Positions 8,201 to 15,944 of a DNA stretch of 64,000 nucleotides are shown in pieces (positions within the stretch are counted from its first letter, which is position 1; each line of letters begins with the position of its first letter). The notes beneath the pieces were generated by a model. The model was not told the DNA's origin. It was given only the letters and a program-made list of their open reading frames with translations, and did not search any database. A program made the translations under genes and the position numbers. This DNA is from Oscillospiraceae bacterium (GTDB lineage Bacteria > Bacillota > Clostridia > Oscillospirales > Acutalibacteraceae): contig CAJTCS010000010.1 in the NCBI GenBank assembly GCA_910574995.1, forward strand, positions 52,222 through 116,221, written 5' to 3'.

Positions 8201-10407
8201 ATTTCCTGCCACTGTTCATCGGAAACAGTGATCTCTACCTCATGGGCGGTATCCCCAGCGCCGATGGTGATGGTATCTCCCTCACGGGTAATAGGCTGAC
8301 TGGAGAGGTCGGGGGGCTTTACGTCCGGTTCAAAAACACCTTTGTCCCGCAGTTCACGAATGACAGCAGGCGCAACGGCATCTTCTTCAAAATAGCACCA
8401 GCCGTTTTCAGAACCGCCAGCGGCTACGGTTTCGGGGGAAAGGAGGTTGCTTGCATCCGTATCCCGCACCATGATACCGCCGTGACCGGGAGTGCTGATC
8501 TGATAGATACCCTCCGCGAGTTTCTTGCTCTCCTGCACTTTGCCCCAGGGGGAATGGTCGCCGATCTCAACTCCCCAGGGCGGCGTTTCTTCATCATACT
8601 CCGGTATGGCCTCATGGGGCGCAGACAGGGCGGCATAGGTATCGTCAATGACCTCCCGATGCAGCCGGTAGCGGAAATCGGGCATATCGTAGTACAGCCG
8701 CATAAACTCCGGTTCCGTGATGGTGAGCGCCGCCCGTTTGACAGCGGCATCGCCCTCAATGACGGCGGTTTCCCTGTCAGAATTGCGGCAGGCGTTTTGA
8801 TACGGCACATCCGCCAGCACCAAATCCTGGACAACCGGCTTATAACGGTCATAGACCTCACGGACGGTGGGCTGTGCCGGGACATCCTTTTTCGGTTCCT
8901 CCGCAGCGGCCTCGCCCCGTTCTTCTTCCGGGAGAAAGCGGTCCTCCTTCACCAGATGGGCAAGGTGGCGCTGGACTTTGGACCAGGGAAGGTCAATGGC
9001 CGCTCCGTCTGCGGTGACAGGGAACGCCGGGAGGCCATCGCCGTACTCGCTGCGCAGCCACTCCGCCGTTCCCTTCTCCCGGCCATGATCGGTCATATAC
9101 TGCTGCACCCGGCGCTTGCTGTCCAGGTCGCCGTTCCACTCCCGGAGGGCGGCGTCAATGTCGGCCTGGGTAATTTCCCTTGCCGGGGCAGAGGTAGGTG
9201 TGGGAGGTTCCGGGGCAGGAACAACAGAAGGACCGGGCGCTTTCACGCTCGGTCCCTCCGGGTCAGGTTCGGTATTTAGCTGTAAACCAGTTCCGCTAGA
9301 ATGATCTCCTCCGCCTGGGCCTTGCAGGAGTTCATCAGACCCACCCACGCCAGGGGGTCCCTGGATTTCAGTTCCTCCGTGGCCCCCGCCGTTTTCGCCA
9401 GTGAGGGCATCATCGCCTCCAGCATCTCGTTGGCCTTGTCCTCCACCTCCAACAGGTGCTGATGTAAGGTCCCCCGTAGAGTCAAGCGGTTGAACAGACC
9501 CGGGCGGTGTTCCTTCAGAAATCTCCTGCGCATCAGTCCGTACTTGCTCAGGCTCCGGTCCGGCTGGTCCGGGAAGGTCATCTGGGGCAGGAGAACGTCC
9601 CCCACCTGTTTGTAGGTCAGTTCCAATTCCATGTTCGTTGCTCCTTTCCGCGTGCTTTTCACGCTCATACTGCTTGATGGCTACCTCGATCTCCCGCAGG
9701 ACCTGTTCGCTGCTCTGACTGATGGCCGTCCCCAGCTCTGTCACTGTGTCCAGAGTGTTGAAGTCGAACACGCTCAGAAAGTCCTCGTGCTGAAAATGGG
9801 TTTCCGGCTCCAGACCGCAGCGGGCCATAAGCGCGTAGGTGGTGCTGACGGTAGCCGCCTGCCAGAACTGCACTCCGATGTTGACGCTATCATACCCCTC
9901 CAGGAAACTGCCGTCAACGATACGGGCCAGCTCACTTCCATGCTCCGTCCAGTAGTCCCCCGCCAGCACAGAGGCGATCTGCTCCAGCTGGTCGGCGAGT
10001 CCGCTCTCCCCGGAAACACCAAAGCGCTTTTCCAGGGCATTGGCCACAGCCTGCTGGTGTTCCGGGCGGTACTGCCACAGCCAGGGGCGGCGGGCATTCT
10101 CCTTCTCGCCGGTGTCCGACACGTCAAACACATACCGTATCTTATTGTCCCCGGTGCTGGTGTCGATGAGGGCGATCCCTTTGGCCCCCCGCATCACATA
10201 CCGGCGCATCTGCTTATTCCACAGGTCGTAGTCGGCGCAGGCGGTAGCGTTCGGGCGCTGGGCGTAGATGAGAAGTTGCTCGCTAAACGGATATTTATAT
10301 AATCTGGCGGCGGTCGTTAAAAAGCCGGTCCACTCCTTGTAGCTGCCAGAGATTTGCCGTGTAGCCTGCTCGGACAGCTCCAGATATTCCTGGACCTTAT
10401 TCGCCAT
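2233..10407 (-). CDS. Giant N6-methylase/SNF2-type helicase fusion (element defence/transfer protein)
   Basis: About 2724 residues. I start at MANKVQEY because it overlaps the preceding TTRAP stop. Order: an N-terminal region resembling ArdC-like proteins; a Gly/Pro-rich linker at about residues 258-377; several accessory domains with repeated PAYDVGDKVYLDG / SYQVGDKVSF units; a class I methyltransferase near residue 1170 (LEPSCGVGNFF, with NVPF in the NPPY position). Then a superfamily 2 helicase with Walker A HEVGAGKT near 1866, DESD box near 2030 and motif VI QRKGRIERRG near 2375. Such proteins are standard in this element family and are thought to protect or process transferred DNA. The linker is also read in another frame as TnpV. 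Confidence 0.85.
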   Translation of the reverse strand: MANKVQEYLELSEQATRQISGSYKEWTGFLTTAARLYKYPFSEQLLIYAQRPNATACADYDLWNKQMRRYVMRGAKGIALIDTSTGDNKIRYVFDVSDTGEKENARRPWLWQYRPEHQQAVANALEKRFGVSGESGLADQLEQIASVLAGDYWTEHGSELARIVDGSFLEGYDSVNIGVQFWQAATVSTTYALMARCGLEPETHFQHEDFLSVFDFNTLDTVTELGTAISQSSEQVLREIEVAIKQYEREKHAERSNEHGIGTDLQTGGGRSPAPDDLPGPAGPEPEQVRTDAQEISEGTPPGSVQPLDSTGDLTSAPVGGGGQGQRDAGGDDALTGENGGGHGGTEIQGPPGVGGSDELLQGPGGGDHSSGTGLQLNTEPDPEGPSVKAPGPSVVPAPEPPTPTSAPAREITQADIDAALREWNGDLDSKRRVQQYMTDHGREKGTAEWLRSEYGDGLPAFPVTADGAAIDLPWSKVQRHLAHLVKEDRFLPEEERGEAAAEEPKKDVPAQPTVREVYDRYKPVVQDLVLADVPYQNACRNSDRETAVIEGDAAVKRAALTITEPEFMRLYYDMPDFRYRLHREVIDDTYAALSAPHEAIPEYDEETPPWGVEIGDHSPWGKVQESKKLAEGIYQISTPGHGGIMVRDTDASNLLSPETVAAGGSENGWCYFEEDAVAPAVIRELRDKGVFEPDVKPPDLSSQPITREGDTITIGAGDTAHEVEITVSDEQWQEIQAAIPDSTAPPARDPLAPAYDVGDKVYLDGTEYVIEDISLFDVQLRDPTQAYPVLRSEPKDRFMAALLRDSRNSQITDFVAADLSQFNEDFREVLTSGLLTDEDRHEIIEYFRAGKGNREMGGLLSGLLGNRVDTTELSTGEMADYFTSGLSMRIEILNDDEVKIASAAYSWHQIAPVLRSLWQQELDGFTHAPVQRDPVRLEGKPSYQVGDKVSFQYGDHELTGTIGYIGDLDVRIDTGPYTWNNQVVSRDFFEDAIRQDERNAHLFTQEPDPPPAPEVTPETTTIYPGDKNGLPFDVIVQRLPVDEPEQTQPEQTAAQNFRITDDHLGEGGPKAKFRMNMEAINTLQGIELEGRSATRSEQEVLSRYVGWGGLPDAFDPDKPEWADEYLELKAALTPAEYEAARASVLNAHYTSPTVIKAIYKAVGNMGFTAGNILEPSCGVGNFFGLLPEAMAASRLYGVELDSITGRIARQLYPQANITVAGFETTDRRDFYDLAVGNVPFGDYPVSDRAYNRHHFSIHNYFAAKMMDQVRPGGIVAFVTSRYTMDAKGEDARKYLAERADLLGAIRLPNNAFRANAGTDVVTDILFFQKRDTPQVEMPDWVHVGENQDGFTVNRYFIDHPEMILGRQTSESTQYGRQDFTVAPIEGLELADQLHDAIKYIRGQYREAAPPELEEGAEQERVTIPADPNVKNFSYTIVDGDVYYRENSIMEKQDLSGAAKERVMGMVELRDCVRDLIDLQLREDVPDSAIRQQQERLEQLYDAYTAKFGLINARNNQQAFSRDDGYYLLCALEIVDENGRLEGKADMFTKRTVSPHRTVTSVDTASEALAVSIAEKAGVDMPYMSQLTGKTEEQLEQELTGVIFRDIRCAEDPDRIPRAYVDLSRFPLVTADEYLSGNVRRKLRMAQAMAEILPPEDAAKIRQNVEALTAAQPKDLDASEIEVRLGATWVDKKYIQQFMYETLDTPWRLQRSIKVNYSPVTAEWQITSKRAVYDHDVAAYTTFGTSRANAYEILQDTLNLRDVRIYDLVTDLDGKEHRVLNGKETTLAQQKQQALKDAFRDWIWRDPRRRQALVKQYNEEMNSTRPREYDGSHIVFSGMNPEIKLQPHQVNAVAHVLYGGNTLLAHEVGAGKTFEMIAAAMESKRLGLCHKSIFVVPNHLIQQWASEFMRLYPSAHVLVTTKKDFEPARRKKFCARIATGDYDAVIIGQSQFEKIPISYERQERIIRDEIQEILAGIKELKYMGGENFSIRQMEKTRRRLEERLEKLRADQKKDSVITFEQLGVDRMFVDESDFYKNLFMTTKMRNVAGLSTTDAQKSSDMFAKCRYLDELTGGRGVIFATGTPISNSMTEMFTIHRYLQYNRLQEMGMGHFDCWASRFGETSTVLELAPEGTGYRPRTRFAKFFNLPELMNLFKEVADVKTADQLHLPTPEVEYHTVASKPTEHQKAMVQQLSERASKVHGGAVDPHEDNMLKITSDGRKLGLDQRIIDPLLPDEPGTKVNRCVENILHFWREGEADKLTQIVFCDISTPQAKPSKKKKGLAQDTEKPFTIYDDIREKLIAAGMPPEQIAFIHDADTDQKKKALFSKVNDGLVRVIIGSTAKLGAGTNIQKRLIALHDLDCPWRPRDLIQRKGRIERRGNENKKVHVFRYVTEGTFDAYLWQTIEAKQKFISQIMTSKSPVRSCEDVDEAALSYAEIKALCAGDPRIKERMDLDIDVSRLRLLKAEHQSQQYRMEDNLLKYFPEQIKQNQEFIAGFKADMETLAAHPHPIITVEKPPAKTAEEEPPAAGTPEAPAAAEVKQGFAGIEISGVTFTDKEEAGKALLAACKELAVGETKEIGSYRGFTLSISHAQMFERTSLTLKGQMTHLVELSDDIYGNITRMDNTLEKMPERLQGVEAHLQNLYQQQSATKAALGKPFPQEAELQAKSARLAELDAALNIDRGAPPAEQTVAKSPRPSVLEGLKRPVPPRQKQDRPKDRRQER
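9276..9632 (-). CDS. tnpV: TnpV-family protein nested in another frame of the helicase gene
   Basis: 118 residues from MELELTYKQ. The conserved TnpV-like stretches are a KYGxMRRxFLxEHRP-type motif and LAWVGLMNSCKAQAEEIIxAEL. It lies wholly inside the helicase gene on the same strand, shifted one frame. It has its own Shine-Dalgarno AAGGAG eight bases before ATG. The overlapped helicase segment is a low-complexity Gly/Pro/Glu linker, as expected where one frame is constrained by another. TnpV is a transposon-associated family of unknown mechanism. Confidence 0.75.
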   Translation of the reverse strand: MELELTYKQVGDVLLPQMTFPDQPDRSLSKYGLMRRRFLKEHRPGLFNRLTLRGTLHQHLLEVEDKANEMLEAMMPSLAKTAGATEELKSRDPLAWVGLMNSCKAQAEEIILAELVYS

Positions 10408-10636
10408 AGGCAGAGTCCTCCGGGTCGAAGTCCGGGTAGAGGTCCACGGCCTCAAAGTCGGCATCGGTCATGCGCCGCAGCTTGCCGAGGGCGCTGTCGG
10501 TCAGCTCCCGCAGATCATCCTCGTCCGGCTGCAAATAGCCCCGCATATCCTCCAGGGCGGCGATCAGGCCGGTGCGCGTACCGGAACCGCTGTAAATGCA
10601 CATCAGGCTCCGTTCCTCAAATGTAAATTCGTTCAT
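10397..10636 (-). CDS. Transposon-transfer assisting protein (TTRAP family)
   Basis: 79 residues, starting MNEFTFEERSLMCIYSGSGT, acidic overall. This matches the small TTRAP family found beside the helicase gene in Tn1549-like elements. It overlaps the upstream gene by four bases and the helicase start by eleven, so the three are probably translationally coupled. The family is associated with conjugative transfer; the mechanism is not known. Confidence 0.8.
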   Translation of the reverse strand: MNEFTFEERSLMCIYSGSGTRTGLIAALEDMRGYLQPDEDDLRELTDSALGKLRRMTDADFEAVDLYPDFDPEDSAYGE

Positions 10637-11208
10637 CTCTCAAAACTCCTTCTCTTCTTTTTGGCGGACTTCTCAGCGGCCCGCTGGCGCTCCTGGATGT
10701 TCTGCTCGTTCCGCCCCTTGTACGCCGCCCGGATGTCGGCCATCAGACGGCGGCACTTGTCCGGGGGGATCTGGCGCAGCTTTTTCGCCGTGCTGTCGAA
10801 CAGGTCATAGACCTGGGGGGCCTTTTTCAGCTGGGGCAGGGCGGCGGTCAGGTCCTCGATCAGATGCTCCGGGGTGTTCATGGCATACTGGAAGATGGTC
10901 TGCTGTTCCTCGGCGGTAAAGTGGGTGAGGTAGTCGCTCATGCGGCGGAAGGCGGTGACAGCTCCGTCTTCGTCCCGGACCGGCTCATACCGCTCCACCG
11001 TCCGCAGAAACATCCCGTCCATGCCAGCGCCGCCGATGTAAAAACCGGCCTCGTCCTTCTCGCTCTCCAGCAGCGCCGTCCCGTTTGCCAGCATATAGCC
11101 GGGTTCCATGCGGCGGTCGATGTAGCCGATGGGTACGCCGACCTGGGCGATCTCCACGATCTCCGCCGGAACATCGCCCAGCGTGATGTCATACCGTCCC
11201 TCTGCCAT
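10633..11208 (-). CDS. Conserved element protein of unknown function
   Basis: 191 residues. It has a globular N-terminal half (GYIDRRMEPGYMLANGTALLE...MFLRTVERYEPV), a helical C-terminal half and a very basic tail (EKSAKKKRRSFER), a tail type shared by several proteins of this element. I do not recognise a domain. It lies between the ArdC-like gene and the TTRAP gene in one tight leftward operon. Confidence 0.6.
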   Translation of the reverse strand: MAEGRYDITLGDVPAEIVEIAQVGVPIGYIDRRMEPGYMLANGTALLESEKDEAGFYIGGAGMDGMFLRTVERYEPVRDEDGAVTAFRRMSDYLTHFTAEEQQTIFQYAMNTPEHLIEDLTAALPQLKKAPQVYDLFDSTAKKLRQIPPDKCRRLMADIRAAYKGRNEQNIQERQRAAEKSAKKKRRSFER

Positions 11209-11211
11209 AGT

Positions 11212-13107
11212 TCACCTGTCCCTTTCCGCGCTCTTTTTGGGCGCTGTCCGTTTTTCCTCCGGTTTAGGAGGCGTTTTCAATTTCTTCAGCACAGACGGTT
11301 TCTTCTCTGGCTGCTCCTTGGGGCCGTTGTTGATGATGCCATCGATCATGCCGAGATCATCTTCCACAGACATTTCCGCCGATTTCAGATAATTTTCCGG
11401 TTTGATAAAGTCCGGCACTCTCGCAAAGCCAATACTGTCGCAGTAATGGCAGGATACCACGCCGTCCTGTTTGACCGCAAGGATGTCGCTGACGGACATG
11501 GAGGGCCGGTGATAGTCCGCAGGGTGGTCGGTGTTGAATTTCTGATACAGTCTTTCCAGGGCGGTGGACCCAAGCCCGCAGGCCATTTCCCCGGTATAGG
11601 CCAGCTCGTAGTTGGCCCGGTCAGGGGACAGCCCTTGAGAGGTCAGCCAGTCCATATTCATAAAACGTAGACGGTCCGGGGCATCGTCCTTGATCTGATA
11701 GATAGCGAAACAGTCCCCGCCGTGGTCGAGAAAGGCCCTCTCCCGTTCCTCCTGGTGGTCCATACGGTCCATAATAAGCTGGTGAAAATCAGGGCTGGAC
11801 TCCCATTCCTCTTTGGATACAGCAAATACCACGCCCTCCGGCTGCTCGACAAGTTCCTCCGCATCAAAGACCATGACCGGATTTTCACCAGTCTGTACCG
11901 CATAAACAGTCAGGTCGCGTTCCAGCAGCTCCATAGCCCGGTTTTTGGAGAGGGGCAGCAGATCACCGTCCATATAGCCGCAATGATGTTCCAGGTCATC
12001 AGCGGAAAAAGCCGGGTCCGGCAGGGGGTACTCGTCCAGCGAGGTATCCGCCTGTTCTGACGGCTCCGGCAGGACATCCGGCGGCGGTTCCTCAAACGGC
12101 TTATCTTCCGGCAGTTCAGCGGGGACCTCTGCCTCCGGTGCAGTCTGCTCCGGCTGGGTCAGGTCAACGCCCCGTTCCTTACAAATCTCCTTGAAATGGC
12201 GGTCGATGTCGTTGATAAGCTGATTGGCGGTCTTACCGATGGTTTCCAGACTGGCTTTCAGCTCCGGCAGGCTCCGGTCTTTGGACCATGTGGCGATATA
12301 GCCGAAACTGTTCTCTCCGGTCTGGATACCGAAGTATTGGCAGACGGCATAGGATACGCTCTCCGCCTCCACTTCCTCGGTGTTGCGGTCCTTGGGCTTG
12401 ATCTTCCCCGCCTGCTCCGTCCCGGCGGCGGCGGAAAGGCGCTCCCGTTCCCGGTTATGCAGCAGAGAGTGGGTGATCTCATGGACGGCGGCACAGATGG
12501 TTTGGACCTCGCTCATGCCCTCCCGGAGCGTGATGGACTGATTGTCCACGCTGAAAAAGCCGTCCATGCTTTGCTCCAGGGTCTTGAAACTGATCGGAAC
12601 AGGAGAGGTCCGCCGCAGGGCCTCCATGAAAATCTCGTAGTTCTGCACATCGCCGGTCAGGGGGCTGGCAAGCTGGGGAAGAGGCTTACCCTCGGTCTGG
12701 GACACGTCAAAGACCTTCACCGGGCGGAACATGGGGATCTCGATCTCCTTTTCCTCCATGATGACGTTGCCGTTGGCGTCCACCACGGGGGCCTGCGTCA
12801 CCGGGTCCAGCTTTTTCTCCTCGATCTTCTTCTTGAAGGGCGTGGGGGCCAGGATGGTGATGCCCTTCTCGCCCTTCTTGACGTGGCGCTGGAACTTGTT
12901 CTTCCAGGCATTGAAACCGGCCACAACGGTGGCGTCAGGCCGCTGCATATGGATGAGGATGGTGTTCCGGGCGGAATAGCTGTGAAACCGGGACATGGTG
13001 CGCAGATATTCGGCGTACTTGTCGCTCTGAAACAGTTCCTTGATGCCCTGTTCAATGCTGGCGGTGATCTCGTTGAGCTTTTCCCGGTTGGATTTTTTCT
13101 CTGCCAT
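11212..13107 (-). CDS. ArdC-like antirestriction protein with zincin peptidase motif
   Basis: 631 residues. The N-terminal 130 residues resemble the ArdC ssDNA-binding domain (YLRTMSRFHSYSARNTILI, GFNAWKNKFQRHVKKGEKGI). A metallopeptidase HEITH motif follows near residue 208 (VHEITHSLLHNRERER). The C-terminal part is acidic with a basic tail. ArdC-type proteins protect incoming single-stranded DNA from restriction. The gene is followed four bases later by the next operon gene. A 119-base gap with an inverted repeat precedes it. Confidence 0.75.
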   Translation of the reverse strand: MAEKKSNREKLNEITASIEQGIKELFQSDKYAEYLRTMSRFHSYSARNTILIHMQRPDATVVAGFNAWKNKFQRHVKKGEKGITILAPTPFKKKIEEKKLDPVTQAPVVDANGNVIMEEKEIEIPMFRPVKVFDVSQTEGKPLPQLASPLTGDVQNYEIFMEALRRTSPVPISFKTLEQSMDGFFSVDNQSITLREGMSEVQTICAAVHEITHSLLHNRERERLSAAAGTEQAGKIKPKDRNTEEVEAESVSYAVCQYFGIQTGENSFGYIATWSKDRSLPELKASLETIGKTANQLINDIDRHFKEICKERGVDLTQPEQTAPEAEVPAELPEDKPFEEPPPDVLPEPSEQADTSLDEYPLPDPAFSADDLEHHCGYMDGDLLPLSKNRAMELLERDLTVYAVQTGENPVMVFDAEELVEQPEGVVFAVSKEEWESSPDFHQLIMDRMDHQEERERAFLDHGGDCFAIYQIKDDAPDRLRFMNMDWLTSQGLSPDRANYELAYTGEMACGLGSTALERLYQKFNTDHPADYHRPSMSVSDILAVKQDGVVSCHYCDSIGFARVPDFIKPENYLKSAEMSVEDDLGMIDGIINNGPKEQPEKKPSVLKKLKTPPKPEEKRTAPKKSAERDR

Positions 13108-13131
13108 GGCATCTCCTTTCGATGTGATGAT

Positions 13132-13244
13132 GTAGAAAAAGTAAGGTCGGTTTTCGGGGGTGGGAATGAAATCATACAGCCCCCATCAGTTTTGGCCTCT
13201 GAAACCCCTGTAAACACGGGACTTTCAAGCCCTACTTTTTCTAC
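13132..13244. repeat. 12-bp perfect inverted repeat around a 113-bp segment
   Basis: GTAGAAAAAGTA at 13132-13143 and its exact reverse complement at 13233-13244 enclose a segment between the ArdC-like start and the end of the Cys-rich gene. The right arm lies inside the last codons of that gene. No coding capacity is visible in between. It could be a regulatory structure or a small inserted element. Confidence 0.5.
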
Positions 13245-13599
13245 TCTGCACCCTGTTTTTTGCCGCCCATCTGCGTTTGCTCCGCCTCGCCCGGTTTGCC
13301 GCACAGATCGGGCAGTAGATCGTATTTCTCGCCGCTGCCGCAAAGGGCCTGCCGCATCCGGCACAGTATTTCAGGCAGTCCCCCAAAACGTCCTCGTGCA
13401 GCTCCCGGTCAGCCGGAAGGACGGCCCTGCGGAAATAGCGGCACAGCAGGGTGTTGGAGATCAGCTGGGGACAGGGGCAGGGGTCATAGCCGTCATCCAG
13501 CAGCAGGCAGTTCCCCCGGTCATAATTGGCGCACAGGCGGCGCAGGAGCTTTTTTGCCCTGGAAAACTGCTTTTCGCTCATGCGGGGGAGGTCAGCCAT
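13225..13599 (-). CDS. Small cysteine-rich protein of the conjugative element
   Basis: 124 residues from MADLPRMSEKQFS. This start overlaps the topoisomerase stop by eight bases. The N-terminus is basic (RAKKLLRRLCANYDRG). It contains CPCPQ and a zinc-ribbon-like CAGCGRPF...YCPICAANRARRS at the C-terminus. Two CxxC pairs suggest a zinc finger. Function unknown; position next to topB suggests a role in transfer DNA handling. Confidence 0.65.
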   Translation of the reverse strand: MADLPRMSEKQFSRAKKLLRRLCANYDRGNCLLLDDGYDPCPCPQLISNTLLCRYFRRAVLPADRELHEDVLGDCLKYCAGCGRPFAAAARNTIYCPICAANRARRSKRRWAAKNRVQSRKSRA

Positions 13600-15679
13600 T
13601 ACCCTTGCCGCTCTTTCCATTGCCAAACTCCAGATGAAAATTGGTCTTTTCCCCATCATCCTCCAGGGAAATCGTGGCATCGTAGGTCTTTTTCGTTTTC
13701 TCGGACCAGCAGTCGGGAAGATACAGCTTGCCCTCGTTCAGCAGAGCGGAGGCGGCGTCCCTGTCGAAAGTCTTTTTCTTGGCGGCGAAAAAGCGGTTGT
13801 CCTTCCAGAGGGCGAACCGGCAGGAGGGATTTTCGCAGAAAAAGCCCTTCTTGCTCTCGGTGACATTGCCCTTGCACCGGGGGCAGGGGCCAACGCTCTC
13901 CTTGCCGGAGGGAAACAGGACCTCGCCGCCGGGGACCGGGGAACAGGTCGCCGCCAGCTCATGCACCATGTCGGAGATGGCCCCCATGAAGTCCTCCGGG
14001 GACAGCTCCCCGCGCTCCACCTGTTTCAGCCGGTTCTCCCACTCCGCCGTCAGCAGCGGGGATTGCAGCTGCTCCGGCAGGACGGTGATGAGGGAATTGC
14101 CCTCCTGGGTGGGGATAAGGCTCGTGACCTTTTTGGCCTTCCGCCGCTCCACAAAGCCAGCGGACACCAGCTTTTCCAGGATACTGGCACGGGTGGCCGG
14201 AGTTCCGATGCCCTTGCGCTCCACGTCCTCCGGCATATCCTCGACACCGGCGCACTCCATGCTTTTGAGAATGGTGTCCTCGGTGAAGTGTTTGGGCGGG
14301 GTGGTGCTGCCCTTCTTCACCTGGGCCTCCTTCACCGTCAGAGTGGCGTCCTGGGACAGGCCCTCCGGCAGAATGGCGTCCTTGTTCGGCTCCTTGTCAG
14401 CGTAGGCTCTCCAGCCCAGCTCCAGCACTTCCTTCCCCTTGGCGGAAAAGCTGTGACCGCCGCACTCCGCCGTCACAGCGGTTTCGGCGTACCGATAGGC
14501 CGGACAGACCGCCCGGAGAAGGGACAGGGCCACCAGCCGCAGTATCTCCCGCTCTCCCGTGGGCAGATCGCCGATGTTGATGCCGGTGGCGGCGGTCTTG
14601 GTGGGGACAATGGCGTGGTGGTCGCTGACCTTGCTGTTGTCGCAGACCTGGGAGGCCAGCACCTTCTCCGGCTCCTTCACACCACAGAGGACGGAGGCGA
14701 TGAACGCCAGGGCAGGAACATTGCCCTTCATGTCCTCCGTCAGATACCGGCTGTCCGTCCGGGGATAAGTACACAGCTTTTTCTCATACAATTTCTGCGC
14801 ATAGTCCAACGTCTGCTGGGCGGTATAGCCCAAGGTCCGGTTGGCCTCCCGCTGGAGGGTGGTGAGGTCATAGAGGGCGGGGGCCTTCTCGGACTTCTCC
14901 TTCCGCTCCACCTTCTGGGCCAGCAGCAGCGTGTCCTTGCAGGCGGCGGCGATGCTCTCAGCCTCGGCTTTGTCCGAAAGCCGCTCCCCGGTGAAGGCCA
15001 CGCCGCCGCAGTCCAGCTCCACCGTGTAGAAGGGGACCGGCTCAAACGCCCCGATCTCCGCCTCCCGCTGGACCAGCAGGGCCAGAGTGGGGGACATGAC
15101 CCGGCCCACGTTGAGGGTATGGCGGTACATGACGGAGAACAGGCGGGTGGCGTTGATGCCCACCAGCCAATCCGCCTTGGCTCGGCACAGGGCGGCGTGG
15201 TACAGGCCGTCATAGTCGCTGCCGGGGCGCAGATGGGCGAAACCTTCCCGGATGGCGCTGTCCTCCATGCTGCTGATCCACAGCCGTTTCATGGGCAGGG
15301 TGCAGCCCGCCAGATGATAGACTGTGCGGAAGATCAGCTCCCCTTCCCGTCCGGCGTCGCAGGCGTTGATGACCTCCGTGACTTCCTCCTGGCGCATCAA
15401 GGTCCGCAGGGTGTCGAACTGCTCCGTCTTGGTCTTGTCCAGGGTAAAGCGCCAGCTGTCGGGGATGATGGGCAGATCGTTCCAGCGCCACTTGGCATAG
15501 CTGGAGTCGTAGACGGCGGCATCCGCCAGCCCCGCCAGATGGCCGATGCACCAGCTGACGATGTAGCCGCTGCCGATCATGTAGCCCTTCCGCTTGCCAT
15601 GACACCCCAGCACCTTCGCCAGGGCCATGCCCACGCTGGGCTTTTCCGCGATCACGAGTTTCTGTTTGGGCAAATTCAT
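13592..15679 (-). CDS. topB: DNA topoisomerase III (type IA)
   Basis: 695 residues from MNLPKQKLVIAEKPS, with GAAGGAGG just upstream. The N-terminal toprim domain (VIAEKPSVGMALAKVLG, NACDAGREGELIF) is followed by the active-site segment TYPRTDSRYLT, tyrosine near residue 303. Downstream lie the type IA signature GIGTPATRASILEKL and a C-terminal zinc ribbon (CPRCKGNVTE...CENPSC). Such topoisomerases are routinely encoded by Tn1549-like elements and probably resolve DNA during transfer or replication. Confidence 0.93.
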   Translation of the reverse strand: MNLPKQKLVIAEKPSVGMALAKVLGCHGKRKGYMIGSGYIVSWCIGHLAGLADAAVYDSSYAKWRWNDLPIIPDSWRFTLDKTKTEQFDTLRTLMRQEEVTEVINACDAGREGELIFRTVYHLAGCTLPMKRLWISSMEDSAIREGFAHLRPGSDYDGLYHAALCRAKADWLVGINATRLFSVMYRHTLNVGRVMSPTLALLVQREAEIGAFEPVPFYTVELDCGGVAFTGERLSDKAEAESIAAACKDTLLLAQKVERKEKSEKAPALYDLTTLQREANRTLGYTAQQTLDYAQKLYEKKLCTYPRTDSRYLTEDMKGNVPALAFIASVLCGVKEPEKVLASQVCDNSKVSDHHAIVPTKTAATGINIGDLPTGEREILRLVALSLLRAVCPAYRYAETAVTAECGGHSFSAKGKEVLELGWRAYADKEPNKDAILPEGLSQDATLTVKEAQVKKGSTTPPKHFTEDTILKSMECAGVEDMPEDVERKGIGTPATRASILEKLVSAGFVERRKAKKVTSLIPTQEGNSLITVLPEQLQSPLLTAEWENRLKQVERGELSPEDFMGAISDMVHELAATCSPVPGGEVLFPSGKESVGPCPRCKGNVTESKKGFFCENPSCRFALWKDNRFFAAKKKTFDRDAASALLNEGKLYLPDCWSEKTKKTYDATISLEDDGEKTNFHLEFGNGKSGKGNG

Positions 15680-15758
15680 TCCTCCTTCAAAATAGGCAAG
15701 CGGCCTGGAGCTGCGCCCAGACCGCTTGCAAAACATCAGTTATTATAAATGTAAGAGC

Positions 15759-15944
15759 TTACCGGGGCGGCATCCGCTCCACGCCCCGGTAGCAGGGCAG
15801 GACACAGCCGCTGCTCTCGTTCCGGCGCTTACAGCCGCAGCAAGGGTGGCTCTTGGGGACAGGCGGTGCCGGGTCAGGCTTGGCCCGAACGGTGGGAGGC
15901 CGCATCATCTGCCGTTCCAGCGGATTGTTGGTGAAATATTTCAT
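15759..15944 (-). CDS. Small six-cysteine element protein
   Basis: 61 residues starting MKYFTNNPLERQMM. ATGA overlap with the DUF4366 stop supports translation. A Pro-rich middle precedes a cluster CCGCKRRNESSGCVLPC that could bind metal. No family recognised. It sits between DUF4366 and topB in the operon. Confidence 0.55.
   Translation of the reverse strand: MKYFTNNPLERQMMRPPTVRAKPDPAPPVPKSHPCCGCKRRNESSGCVLPCYRGVERMPPR

Noticed and set aside
13526..15748. 740-codon rightward open frame opposite topB
   Set aside because: Antisense shadow of a clear topoisomerase gene; its protein is compositionally odd and matches nothing I know.
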